Assembly (NCBI RefSeq): GCF_023715525.1
Contig: NZ_JAMBOG010000009.1
Coordinates: 94,924 to 158,923, forward strand
Reading direction: 5' to 3'
Length of the DNA stretch: 64,000 nucleotides
Source of the DNA: Kocuria rosea
Lineage (GTDB): Bacteria > Actinomycetota > Actinomycetes > Actinomycetales > Micrococcaceae
How positions within the stretch are numbered: position 1 is the first letter of the stretch; each line of letters begins with the position of its first letter. The notes beneath the pieces are model-generated. The model worked only from the letters and a program-made list of their open reading frames with translations, did not search any database and had not been told where the DNA came from. A program made the position numbers and the translations under genes. This document shows positions 17,731-26,008 of the stretch, piece by piece.

Positions 17731-18714
17731 TCACGCCGTGCCCGGCGGGGCCTCCCCCACGGGCCGCGCGCCCCGGGGGCCGAGGCCCTGCAGCCCCGCC
17801 ACCCACGCCTGGGCGTCGCGGAAGGCCCCGTCCGAGTGGTGGTCGGCGACGGCCGCCGGCTTCCGGTCCGCGCGCGGGTAGGAGCCGAGGAACCGGGTGC
17901 TCGGGCAGACCCGGCGCAGGCCCACCAAGGCGTCGGCCACCCGGGCGTCGTGGATGTGCCCGTCGACGTCCACGCTGAAGAAGTACTCGCCGAGGTAGTT
18001 GCCCGTGGGCCGGGACTCGATCCGCGAGAGGTTGACCCCGCGCGTGGCGAACTGCTCGAGGATCTCCATCAGTGCACCGGCCCGGTCCTCCCACAGGGGG
18101 ATGACGAGCGTCGTGCGGTCGGCCCCCGTGCGCGGGGGCAGGGGCGCGTCCGGCGGCGCGACGAGGACGAACCGGGTCACGGCGCCGCGGTTGTCGCCGA
18201 TGTCCTGCGCGAGCACCTCCAGCTCGGGGTGCTGCTGGACGACCACGGGCGAGCAGACGGCGGCGTCGAAGCCCGGCGCCTCCCCGGCCCGTCCCGGCAG
18301 CAGCGCCAGCGCGGCGGCGGCCGTGGAGGACGCGGGGACGTAGCCGGCGCCGGGCAGGTGCGCCTCCATCCAGCCCCGCACCTGCGCCCAGGCGTGGGAG
18401 TGGGTGGAGACGGTCCGCACGTCGGACAGGGCCGTCCCCGGCGGCGCCACGAGGACGAACCGGACGGGCACGAGGGCCTCCCGCACGATGCGCAGCTCCG
18501 TGCCCGTCGCCACGGCGTCGAGGGTGACCGTCACCCCGCCCTCGACGGAGTTCTCGATGGGCACCATGGCGGCGTCCACCTCCCCCGACCGGACGGCGGC
18601 CAGCGCGACGGGCACGGAGGACACGGGGACGCGCTCGGCCTCGCGCGCGCCCTCCACGCCCAGCAGCGCGGCCTCGGTGAAGGTGCCGGCGGGGCCCAGG
18701 TAGGCGTACCTCAC
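17731..18714 (-). CDS. pheA: Prephenate dehydratase
   Basis: A 327-residue monofunctional prephenate dehydratase, which converts prephenate to phenylpyruvate in phenylalanine synthesis. It starts VRYAYLGPAGTFTE, has the catalytic TRF motif (GAVTRFVLV), and a C-terminal ACT domain (about residues 195-280) containing the ESRPTGNYLGEYFF segment that binds phenylalanine for feedback control. A roughly 45-residue tail after the ACT domain is not conserved as far as I can tell. The GTG start overlaps the stop of the rhodanese gene (GTGA). Confidence 0.95.
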   Translation of the reverse strand: MRYAYLGPAGTFTEAALLGVEGAREAERVPVSSVPVALAAVRSGEVDAAMVPIENSVEGGVTVTLDAVATGTELRIVREALVPVRFVLVAPPGTALSDVRTVSTHSHAWAQVRGWMEAHLPGAGYVPASSTAAAALALLPGRAGEAPGFDAAVCSPVVVQQHPELEVLAQDIGDNRGAVTRFVLVAPPDAPLPPRTGADRTTLVIPLWEDRAGALMEILEQFATRGVNLSRIESRPTGNYLGEYFFSVDVDGHIHDARVADALVGLRRVCPSTRFLGSYPRADRKPAAVADHHSDGAFRDAQAWVAGLQGLGPRGARPVGEAPPGTA

Positions 18715-19046
18715 CGGACGGTCGGCGTCTCGCCGGTCTCGGAGACCATCGGCTTGCCGGCGTCGGCCCACGCGCCCATCCCGCCCAGCACGTTGATCGG
18801 GTCGAAGCCGTACTGCTGCAGGTAGGCCGTGGCCTTGAGGGAGCGCCCGCCGGAGCGGCAGATCACGTACACGTCCTCGTCCACGGCGACCTCGCCGTAG
18901 CGCTCGGGGAGCAGGCCGAGCGGGATGTGCTGGGCGCCGGCGATGTGCCCGGCCTCCCACTCGAAGTCCTCGCGCACGTCCAGGACGCGCGCGCCCTCGG
19001 GGATCTCCTCGACCGAGGCGCTGGGGAGGTTGTCGACGTTGTCCAT
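18711..19046 (-). CDS. Rhodanese-like domain protein
   Basis: A single-domain rhodanese of 111 residues, a cytoplasmic sulfur-transfer or redox protein. The active-site loop is CRSGGRS and the domain ends with the usual VLGGMGAWADAGKP. The ATG at 19046 follows GAGAGGA by 8 bases; an upstream in-frame start at 19085 is less likely. The GTGA overlap with pheA implies coupled translation, although no functional link to phenylalanine synthesis is known to me. Confidence 0.9.
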   Translation of the reverse strand: MDNVDNLPSASVEEIPEGARVLDVREDFEWEAGHIAGAQHIPLGLLPERYGEVAVDEDVYVICRSGGRSLKATAYLQQYGFDPINVLGGMGAWADAGKPMVSETGETPTVR

Positions 19047-19204
19047 GGTCGGGGTCCTCTCGTGGGGAACGGGTTGTCCGGGCACCAGCCTAGTTCCCGG
19101 GCGGGCGCAGGATCCCCACCCGGGCGGAGCCGCCGGCGCCCCGGCGGGGACCCGCCCGGGGACTAAGCTGTCCCCGGTCCGCGAGCGCGACGGGAGGAGG
19201 CCCC

Positions 19205-20746
19205 ATGATCACGGTCGCGCACGTGCTCGGGCTGCCCGGCCTGGGCCTGGAGGCGGTGGTCGAGGGGGACACCGGCGCCGCGGTGAGCTGGGTCGCCACG
19301 AGCGAGCTGGCGGATCCCACGCCCTACCTCGAGGGCGGGGAGATCGTCCTGTTCACGGGCATCGACAGCGCCGTCCGGCGGCGCTCCTGGCCCGACTACG
19401 CGCGGCGGCTGGCCGGCAGGGGCGTGGTGGCCCTCGGGATGGGGGTAGGGGAGCACCTGTCGTACACCGGCGTGCCCGATCCCCTCGCGCAGGCCTGCCG
19501 CGAGGCGGGGCTGACGCTGTTCCGCGTGCCCGAGCGCACGCCGTTCCTCGGGATCATCCGGGCGGTGGCCGACATGCGGGCCGCCCAGGAGCGGACGGAC
19601 CTGGAGGCGATGCTGTCCATGCAGCGGGCGCTCACGAGGGCCGCCGTGGGCGCCGACGGCCCGGCACTGGTCCTGCGCTCCCTGGCCTCCCAGCTGGAGG
19701 GCTGCTGGGTGGCCGTGTGCACCGCGGACGCCGAGGTCGTGCGCCAGTCCGGTCCCCCCGTTGCCGTCCTGCCCTCGGACCGGACGCTGGGCGAGCTCGT
19801 CGGCCGCCTGCGCTCCGCCCGGCTGCGCGGCTCGCTGAGCGAGTCCGGGCCGCGCGGGAGCATCGCCATCCACCCCCTCGGGGTCCAGGGCACCCCGCAG
19901 AGCTACCTGGTCGTCGTCCTGCCCCGCGCCTTCGAACGGCTCGAGGTCGCGGTCATCACCACCGCGGTGGCCCTGCTCTCCCTGCACGCGGAGAGAGCCG
20001 TGGAGCAGGCCCTGTTCCGGCGCAGGATCCGGGCGGGCGCCCTCTCCCTGCTGCTGAGCGGGGACGTGCGCTCCGCGGACGCGCTGCTGGCCGTCGCCGG
20101 GACCGGGAGCTGGTCGGCCACGGCGCGCCGCGTGCGGGTCGTGCGGCTGCGCGGCGGCACCGACCAGCTCCAGGAGGGGATCCGCCGGATCGAGTCGTAC
20201 GTCGACAGGACCTCCCGCCCGGTGCTGGTCGGCACGCCGACGGCGGAGGCCTCGGGCGAGGAGAGCGCCGCCGTGCTCCTGGAGGACCTGCCCGACCAGC
20301 TGGCCGAGCTGCGCGGCGTCGTCGAGCTGTCGGGCCTGCGCGCCGGCATCGGCGGCGCGGCGGACGTCCACGACGCGCGCACCAGCGCCCGCGAGGCCCT
20401 CGAGGCACTCGAGCGCACCTCGGCCCGGCACCGCATCGGCGCGTGGGAGGACGCCGTGGCGGGCGGCATCGCGGGGCTCCTCCCGCCCGGGACGGGCCGG
20501 ATCTACGCCCAGGAGCTGCTCCGGCCCGTCCGGGAGCGCGAGGACGGCGGCGAGCGGCTGCTGCCCGTCCTGCGCACGTTCCTCACCCACAACGGCAACC
20601 GGCGGCAGACCGCCGCGGAGCTCGGGATCCACCGCAACACCCTGCTGCAGCGGCTGCAGTCGATCGAGCAGGCCCTGGGCCGGTCGCTGGAGGACCCCCA
20701 GGTGCGAGCCGAGCTGTGGATCGCGCTCCAGCTGGCCGGGACCTGA
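19205..20746 (+). CDS. PucR-family transcriptional regulator
   Basis: A 513-residue PucR-type regulator: N-terminal PucR domain (MITVAHVLGLPGLGLEAVV), a central GGDEF-like region, and a C-terminal PucR HTH_30 domain (RQTAAELGIHRNTLLQRLQSIE). Members of this family often control nitrogen-compound catabolism and sense a metabolite. It lies directly upstream of the gdhA-gabD-gabT genes on the same strand and is probably their regulator, by position. The ATG at 19205 follows GGGAGGAGG-type sequence. Confidence 0.92.
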   Translation: MITVAHVLGLPGLGLEAVVEGDTGAAVSWVATSELADPTPYLEGGEIVLFTGIDSAVRRRSWPDYARRLAGRGVVALGMGVGEHLSYTGVPDPLAQACREAGLTLFRVPERTPFLGIIRAVADMRAAQERTDLEAMLSMQRALTRAAVGADGPALVLRSLASQLEGCWVAVCTADAEVVRQSGPPVAVLPSDRTLGELVGRLRSARLRGSLSESGPRGSIAIHPLGVQGTPQSYLVVVLPRAFERLEVAVITTAVALLSLHAERAVEQALFRRRIRAGALSLLLSGDVRSADALLAVAGTGSWSATARRVRVVRLRGGTDQLQEGIRRIESYVDRTSRPVLVGTPTAEASGEESAAVLLEDLPDQLAELRGVVELSGLRAGIGGAADVHDARTSAREALEALERTSARHRIGAWEDAVAGGIAGLLPPGTGRIYAQELLRPVREREDGGERLLPVLRTFLTHNGNRRQTAAELGIHRNTLLQRLQSIEQALGRSLEDPQVRAELWIALQLAGT

Positions 20747-20792
20747 GCGCCCTCCGCCACTGTCCACCATGCACAATTAACAGGCACTTTTT

Positions 20793-20825
20793 GTCACACA
20801 TGCTGAACGGCTGTGACGCTAGTCT
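20793..20825 (+). promoter_or_regulatory. Inverted repeat and -10 candidate upstream of gdhA
   Basis: GTCACA (20793-20798) and TGTGAC (20812-20817) form an inverted repeat with 13 bases between arms, next to a -10-like TAGTCT (20820-20825). This is a plausible operator for the adjacent PucR regulator. The site lies about 115 bases before the gdhA start in a 191-base gap whose first part is relatively AT-rich. Confidence 0.4.
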
Positions 20826-20937
20826 CAGCGTGTCGGCACAGGTCGGCGGCCCCCGCTGCGGGGCCCGCCCGTCCCCGCGGTGCACCGCCGCGCCGTCGAC
20901 GCCGTTCCCTTCCCGCACGCCCAGCAAAGGACAGCCG

Positions 20938-22230
20938 ATGACGCCGAACGTTCTTCCCTTCCCGGAGGTCGTGGACGGGAGCCTGAGCCCCGGCGGACCG
21001 CTCGGGGACGCCCAGGCACAGTTGGCCGCGGCCGTGGCCACCCTGGGCTACGAGCCGGGCCTGCACGAGATGCTCGCCCGCCCGCGCCGGGAGATGACCG
21101 TCTCCGTGCCGCTGCGCCGCGACGACGGGTCGGTGGAGATCCTCACCGGCCACCGCGTCCAGCACAACTTCTCCCGCGGCCCGGCCAAGGGGGGCCTGCG
21201 CTTCGCGCCCAACGTGGACCTGGACGAGGTGCGCGCCCTGGCGATGTGGATGACCTGGAAGTGCGCCCTGCTCGACGTCCCCTACGGCGGGGCCAAGGGC
21301 GGGGTCCGCATCGACCCCCGGAACTACTCCCAGGCCGAGCTGGAGCGGGTGACCCGCCGCTACACCTCCGAGATCCTGCCGATCATCGGGCCGGAGCGCG
21401 ACATCCCCGCCCCGGACATCGGCACCGACGAGGCCACCATGGCCTGGATGATGGACACCTACTCGGTCTCCTCCGGCTACACCGTGCCCGGAGTGGTCAC
21501 CGGCAAGCCCGTGTCCCTGGGCGGGTCCCTGGGCCGGGCCTCGGCCACCTCGGCCGGCGTCGTGCACGTCGCCCTGGCCGCCCTGGCCCACCGCGGGGTC
21601 CCGGTGGCCGGCGCGACCGCGGCGGTGCAGGGCTTCGGCAAGGTCGGCGCCGGGGCAGCACAGTTCCTGGCCGAGGCCGGGGTGACCGTCGTGGCCGTGA
21701 GCGACCAGTACGGCGCCGTCCACGCCGCGGGCGGACTCGACGTGCCCGCCCTGCAGGCCCACGTGGCGGACACCGGCAGCGTCGTCGGCTTCGGTGGCGG
21801 CGAGGTCCTGGACCCGCCGGCGCTGCTGGAGCTCGACGTGGACCTGCTGGTGCCCGCCGCCGTCGAGGGCGTCCTGCACGGCGGCAACGCCGCCCGGGTG
21901 CGGGCGAGGATCGTCGTGGAGGGCGCCAACGGCCCCACCACCGGTGAGGCCGACCGGATCCTGGACGAGGCCGGGGTGCTGGTGGTGCCCGACATCCTCG
22001 CCAACGCCGGCGGGGTGATCGTCTCCTACTTCGAGTGGGTGCAGTCCAACCAGGCGTACTGGTGGTCGCGGCAGGAGGTGGACGACCGGCTGGAGCGCCG
22101 CATGCTCCAGGCGTGGGACGGCGTGCTGGCCACGGCCGGCGCCCGCGGTCTCACGCTGCGCGAGGCCGCCACCGTCACCGCGGTCGAGCGGGTGGCCGAC
22201 GCCCACCTCACCCGGGGGCTCTATCCCTGA
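20938..22230 (+). CDS. gdhA: Glutamate dehydrogenase (Glu/Leu/Phe/Val dehydrogenase family)
   Basis: A 430-residue hexamer-type dehydrogenase that interconverts glutamate with 2-oxoglutarate and ammonia. The substrate-binding KGGLRF and catalytic PYGGAKGG segments are present, and the nucleotide-binding GFGKVG turn marks the Rossmann domain. The coenzyme (NAD or NADP) cannot be told safely from sequence alone. The ATG at 20938 follows AAAGGA. It stands first in a gdhA-gabD-gabT row, suggesting a catabolic role producing 2-oxoglutarate. Confidence 0.93.
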   Translation: MTPNVLPFPEVVDGSLSPGGPLGDAQAQLAAAVATLGYEPGLHEMLARPRREMTVSVPLRRDDGSVEILTGHRVQHNFSRGPAKGGLRFAPNVDLDEVRALAMWMTWKCALLDVPYGGAKGGVRIDPRNYSQAELERVTRRYTSEILPIIGPERDIPAPDIGTDEATMAWMMDTYSVSSGYTVPGVVTGKPVSLGGSLGRASATSAGVVHVALAALAHRGVPVAGATAAVQGFGKVGAGAAQFLAEAGVTVVAVSDQYGAVHAAGGLDVPALQAHVADTGSVVGFGGGEVLDPPALLELDVDLLVPAAVEGVLHGGNAARVRARIVVEGANGPTTGEADRILDEAGVLVVPDILANAGGVIVSYFEWVQSNQAYWWSRQEVDDRLERRMLQAWDGVLATAGARGLTLREAATVTAVERVADAHLTRGLYP

Positions 22231-22331
22231 GCACCGGCGCGGACGGCAACACCCCGGCAACACCCGCACCCTACCCTGATGCCACGACCTGGCATCCGCC
22301 GGACGGAGGACCTCCTCCGGCGCCTTAAGAT

Positions 22332-22366
22332 GGACGGGCGGGCCCAGTGCTGTCGCCCGCCCGTCC
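22332..22366 (+). terminator. Hairpin between gdhA and gabD
   Basis: Perfect 12-bp inverted repeat (22332-22343 with 22355-22366) with an 11-base loop, in the 206 bases between gdhA and gabD. A second, weaker GC-rich hairpin lies just before it at about 22298-22322. They may terminate gdhA transcription or act as an attenuator. Confidence 0.55.
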
Positions 22367-22436
22367 GACCATCCCTGTGACGCACCCGAGGCACCGGCGC
22401 CCGGTGTCGAAGCGTCGAGCAAGAGAGGCTGTACAG

Positions 22437-23981
22437 ATGAGCATCACGGACAAGGCTCCCGGCACCACGAGCGGCATCGACCGGGCCAGGATCGAGGAGG
22501 TCCTGGGCAAGACCCCGAAGGGGCTGCTGATCAACGGGGCCTGGCGCGACGCCTCCGACGGGGGCACCTTCGAGGTGGAGAACCCGGCCACCGGTGAGGT
22601 CATCGCCACCCTGGCCTCCGCCACCCGGGCCGACGCCGCCGCGGCCATGGACGCCGCCGCGACCGCCCAGGAGGGGTGGGCCCGCACCTCGGCGCGGTCC
22701 CGGTCGGAGATCCTGCGTGCGGCCTTCGACCTGGTTCAGGAGCGGGCGCAGGACCTGGCGCTGCTGATGACCCTGGAGATGGGCAAGCCCTTCGCGGAGG
22801 CCCTGGGGGAGGTGAAGTACGGGGGGGAGTTCCTGCGCTGGTTCTCCGAAGAGGCCGTGCGCGACTACGGCCGCTACGTGGAGTCCCCCGAGGGGAACCT
22901 GCGGATGCTGGTCACCCGCAAGCCGGTGGGCCCGTGCCTGCTGATCACCCCGTGGAACTTCCCGCTGGCGATGGCCACCCGCAAGGTCGCCCCGGCCGTG
23001 GCCGCCGGGTGCACCATGGTGCTCAAGCCCGCCCGGCTGACCCCGCTGACCTCCCAGTACTTCGCCGCCCTCATGATCGAGGCCGGGATCCCGGCCGGGG
23101 TGCTCAACGTCGTCTCCTCCGCCTCGGCCGCGGACGTGTCCGAGCCGATCATGGCCGACCCGCGGCTGCGGAAGGTCTCCTTCACCGGCTCCACCCCGGT
23201 GGGCAAGCAGCTGATGAAGGCCGCCACCGACCAGGTGCTGCGCACCTCCATGGAGCTGGGCGGCAACGGGCCGCTGATCGTCTTCGAGGACGCCGACATC
23301 GACAAGGCCGTGGCCGGGGCGATGGCGGCGAAGATGCGCAACATGGGCGAGGCCTGCACCGCGGCCAACCGCCTGCTCGTCCACGAGGACGTCGCCGAGC
23401 AGTTCGTGGCCAAGCTCGCCGAGCAGATGGGAGCCCTCACCGTCGGCAACGGCGTGGACGAGGGCGTGCAGGTGGGGCCGCTGGTGGAGGCCAAGGCCCG
23501 CGACTCCGTGGAGGCCTTCGTGGCCGACGCCGTCGAGCGCGGGGCGAAGGTCGTGGTGGGGGGTGCGCGGATCGAGGGCCCGGGCTACTTCTTCGCCCCG
23601 ACCCTGCTCACCGACGTGCCCCACGACGCGCGGGTGGTGCGCGAGGAGATCTTCGGCCCCGTCGCCCCCGTGGTCACCTTCCGTGACGAGGACGAGGCGG
23701 TGGCGCTGGCGAACGCCACCGAGTACGGGCTGGCCTCCTACGTGTTCACCGAGAACATCTCGAGGGGCCTGCGGATCGGGGACCGCATCGAGTTCGGGCT
23801 GATGGGCCTCAACGTCGGGGTGATCTCCAACGCCGCCGCCCCGTTCGGCGGGGTCAAGCAGTCCGGGCTGGGCAGGGAGGGCGGGGCCGAGGGCCTGGCC
23901 GAGTACACCACCACCCAGTACATCGGCGTCGAGAACCCCTGGGGCACCCTCCCCCCGGCCGCACCCGGCACCCCCGCCTGA
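22437..23981 (+). CDS. gabD: NAD(P)-dependent succinate-semialdehyde dehydrogenase
   Basis: Aldehyde dehydrogenase of 514 residues that oxidises succinate semialdehyde to succinate, the second step of GABA breakdown. The catalytic glutamate (E273 in MELGGN) and cysteine (C307 in GEACTAANR) are present, and TPWNFPLAMATRK matches the SSADH branch. The ATG at 22437 follows GAGAGG by 8 bases. Its place right before gabT supports the GABA assignment; without that it would only be called an aldehyde dehydrogenase. Confidence 0.92.
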   Translation: MSITDKAPGTTSGIDRARIEEVLGKTPKGLLINGAWRDASDGGTFEVENPATGEVIATLASATRADAAAAMDAAATAQEGWARTSARSRSEILRAAFDLVQERAQDLALLMTLEMGKPFAEALGEVKYGGEFLRWFSEEAVRDYGRYVESPEGNLRMLVTRKPVGPCLLITPWNFPLAMATRKVAPAVAAGCTMVLKPARLTPLTSQYFAALMIEAGIPAGVLNVVSSASAADVSEPIMADPRLRKVSFTGSTPVGKQLMKAATDQVLRTSMELGGNGPLIVFEDADIDKAVAGAMAAKMRNMGEACTAANRLLVHEDVAEQFVAKLAEQMGALTVGNGVDEGVQVGPLVEAKARDSVEAFVADAVERGAKVVVGGARIEGPGYFFAPTLLTDVPHDARVVREEIFGPVAPVVTFRDEDEAVALANATEYGLASYVFTENISRGLRIGDRIEFGLMGLNVGVISNAAAPFGGVKQSGLGREGGAEGLAEYTTTQYIGVENPWGTLPPAAPGTPA

Positions 23982-24011
23982 GACCGGCCCGGCACGAACA
24001 CACTCCACATC

Positions 24012-24044
24012 GGTGCGGTCGCCGCAGGACGCGGCGGCCGCACC
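24012..24044 (+). other. Hairpin between gabD and gabT
   Basis: 14-bp inverted repeat with one mismatch (24012-24025 with 24031-24044), loop of 5, starting about 30 bases after the gabD stop and ending about 23 bases before the gabT start. It could reduce readthrough or stabilise processed mRNA ends. Confidence 0.5.
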
Positions 24045-24067
24045 CGTTCCCGAAAGGACTGACCGTC

Positions 24068-25423
24068 ATGACCCAGACCACGTCCGAGGTCCAGTACCGG
24101 ATCGAGCAGGTCCGCCGCGTCGAGGGCACCCTGCCCGGGCCCCGGTCGCGCGAGCTGTCCGAGCGCCGCTCCGCGGCCGTCGCCTCCGGCGTCGCCTCCT
24201 CCGTGCCCGCCTACGCCGCCGACGTCGACGGCGGGATCATCCGCGACGTCGACGGCAACCAGCTGATCGACCTCGGCTCCGGCATCGCCGTGACCACCGT
24301 GGGGGGCTCCGCCCCGGCCGTCGTCGCGAGGGTCAAGGAGGCCGTGGAGCACTTCACCCACACCTGCTTCATGGTCACCCCCTACGAGGGCTACGTGACG
24401 GTCGCCGAGAAGCTCGCCGAGCTCACCCCCGGCGACCACCCCAAGAAGGCCGCGCTGTTCAACTCCGGCTCCGAGGCCGTCGAGAACGCCGTCAAGATCT
24501 CCCGCCTGCACACCGGGCGCCAGGCGATCGTCGTGTTCGACCACGCCTACCACGGCCGCACCAACATGACCCTCGCCATGACCGCCAAGGTCCTGCCGTA
24601 CAAGCAGGGCTTCGGCCCCTTCGCCGGCGAGGTCTACCGCGTGCCCATGTCCTACCCGTTCCGCGACCCCGAGGGCATGACGGGCCAGGAGGCCGCCCGC
24701 CGCGCGCTGCTGCAGGTGGAGAAGCAGGTCGGCGCGGACAACGTGGCCGCCGTCGTGATCGAGCCCATCCAGGGCGAGGGCGGCTTCATCGTCCCGGCCG
24801 AGGGCTTCCTGCCGGCGCTGTCCGAGTGGTGCACCGCCAACGGCGCCGTGTTCGTCGTCGACGAGGTCCAGTCGGGCGTCGCGCGCACCGGCGAGTGGTT
24901 CGCCGTCGACCACGAGGGCGTCGTGCCCGACCTGATCACCGTGGCCAAGGGTGTCGCCGGCGGCATGCCGTTGTCCGGCGTGGTCGGCCGCGCCGAGATC
25001 ATGGACTCCGTCCACGCGGGCGGCCTCGGCGGCACCTACGGCGGCAACCCCGTGGCCTGCGCGGCGGCCCTGGGGGCGCTGGAGACCATCGAGGAGTGGG
25101 ACCTGATCGCCCGCGCCCGCCGGATCGAGGAGATCATCCGCGAGGAGCTGTCCCCGCTGGTGGAGGAGACCGGCATCATCGGCGAGATCCGCGGCCGCGG
25201 CGGCATGATGGCGCTGGAGTTCGTGCAGCCGGGCGGCAAGGAGCCGAACGCGGACGCGGCCAAGGCCATCGCCGCGGAGTGCCTGGAGCAGGGCGTCGTC
25301 ATCCTGACCTGCGGCACGTTCGCCAACATCGTGCGCCTGCTCCCGCCGCTCGTGATCGGCGAGGACCTGCTGCGCGACGGCCTGCAGGTCTTCGCCCGGG
25401 CCATCCGCAACGCGGCCCGGTAG
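24068..25423 (+). CDS. gabT: 4-aminobutyrate-2-oxoglutarate transaminase
   Basis: Class III PLP-dependent aminotransferase (451 aa) that moves the amino group of GABA to 2-oxoglutarate, giving succinate semialdehyde for gabD. The PLP lysine is K294 in TVAKGVAGGMPLSG; NSGSEAVENAVK and VVDEVQSGVARTG are conserved PLP-site segments. The ATG follows AAAGGA. The pairing with gabD and gdhA (which recycles the glutamate formed) makes a complete catabolic unit. Confidence 0.95.
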   Translation: MTQTTSEVQYRIEQVRRVEGTLPGPRSRELSERRSAAVASGVASSVPAYAADVDGGIIRDVDGNQLIDLGSGIAVTTVGGSAPAVVARVKEAVEHFTHTCFMVTPYEGYVTVAEKLAELTPGDHPKKAALFNSGSEAVENAVKISRLHTGRQAIVVFDHAYHGRTNMTLAMTAKVLPYKQGFGPFAGEVYRVPMSYPFRDPEGMTGQEAARRALLQVEKQVGADNVAAVVIEPIQGEGGFIVPAEGFLPALSEWCTANGAVFVVDEVQSGVARTGEWFAVDHEGVVPDLITVAKGVAGGMPLSGVVGRAEIMDSVHAGGLGGTYGGNPVACAAALGALETIEEWDLIARARRIEEIIREELSPLVEETGIIGEIRGRGGMMALEFVQPGGKEPNADAAKAIAAECLEQGVVILTCGTFANIVRLLPPLVIGEDLLRDGLQVFARAIRNAAR

Positions 25424-25439
25424 GCTCTCCGCCCGCTCC

Positions 25440-25487
25440 GCAGGGGCCCGTCCGACCGGCACGCGCCCGGGCCGGACGGGCCCCTGC
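25440..25487. terminator. Bidirectional terminator-like hairpin after gabT
   Basis: 15-bp perfect inverted repeat (25440-25454 with 25473-25487) with an 18-base loop, 16 bases after the gabT stop and 12 bases before the stop of the convergent lipoprotein gene. It probably ends both transcripts. Confidence 0.75.
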
Positions 25488-25499
25488 GCGCACTGCGGG

Positions 25500-25904
25500 T
25501 CAGGCCGAGCAGCGCTGCTGCAGTTCCCGCAGCTCCCCGACAACCTCGGTGAGGCGGCGCTCGCCCTGGCGGAAGCCGTCGACGGCGTCCCGGACCTCGC
25601 GGATCTGCCCGGCCAGCTCGGCGGGGGCGGTGTCGGCGAGGGCGGTGAGCTCCTCCAGCAGCCCCAGCGGGTCCTCCCCCAGCCGCTGCGGCGCCGTGCG
25701 GGCGGTCTCGACCACCCGGGCGCACGCCCGCCGCTCCGCGGCCTCGGAGGTCCCCGGGGACGCGGAGCCCGACCCGGACGAGGCGTCCGAGGACGACGAC
25801 GGCGGGGGCGCCGGGGCGCCCCCGCCCAGGGAGCAGCCGCTGAGCGCCAGGAGCAGGGCGGCGGCCGCCAGCGGTCGCCGGGCGGCGGGACGGGTGGTCG
25901 GCAC
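25500..25904 (-). CDS. Small secreted lipoprotein
   Basis: A 134-residue protein with a lipoprotein signal peptide: positive start, hydrophobic stretch and lipobox LSGC with the lipidated C24. A Ser/Pro/Gly-rich linker (about residues 25-52) follows, then a helical domain with two cysteines (near residue 61, and in the C-terminal QQRCSA) that could form a disulfide. No known family recognised. It is divergent from the amidase gene; the two -10-like elements in the gap overlap. Confidence 0.85.
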   Translation of the reverse strand: MPTTRPAARRPLAAAALLLALSGCSLGGGAPAPPPSSSSDASSGSGSASPGTSEAAERRACARVVETARTAPQRLGEDPLGLLEELTALADTAPAELAGQIREVRDAVDGFRQGERRLTEVVGELRELQQRCSA

Positions 25905-25943
25905 GGCGGGGCCTCCTGGGGCGCACGGGGACGGGTGGGCCTC

Positions 25944-25956
25944 ACCCTACTAGCCT
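25944..25956. promoter_or_regulatory. Overlapping divergent -10 candidates
   Basis: TAGCCT (25951-25956, plus) and TAGGGT (25944-25949 read on minus) lie side by side between the amidase and lipoprotein genes. Both are TAnnnT-type; -35 elements are weak. They could serve the amidase (53 bases upstream) and the lipoprotein (40 bases upstream). Confidence 0.3.
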
Positions 25957-26008
25957 GGGTCCAGCACCCGGCGGACGACGGGGTGCCGCCGCGAGGACAG
26001 GAGCCGCC

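Noticed and set aside
20782..20817. A GlxR/CRP-type binding site before gdhA
   Set aside because: The half-sites GTCACA and TGTGAC are in the opposite order and spacing from the TGTGA-N6-TCACA consensus.
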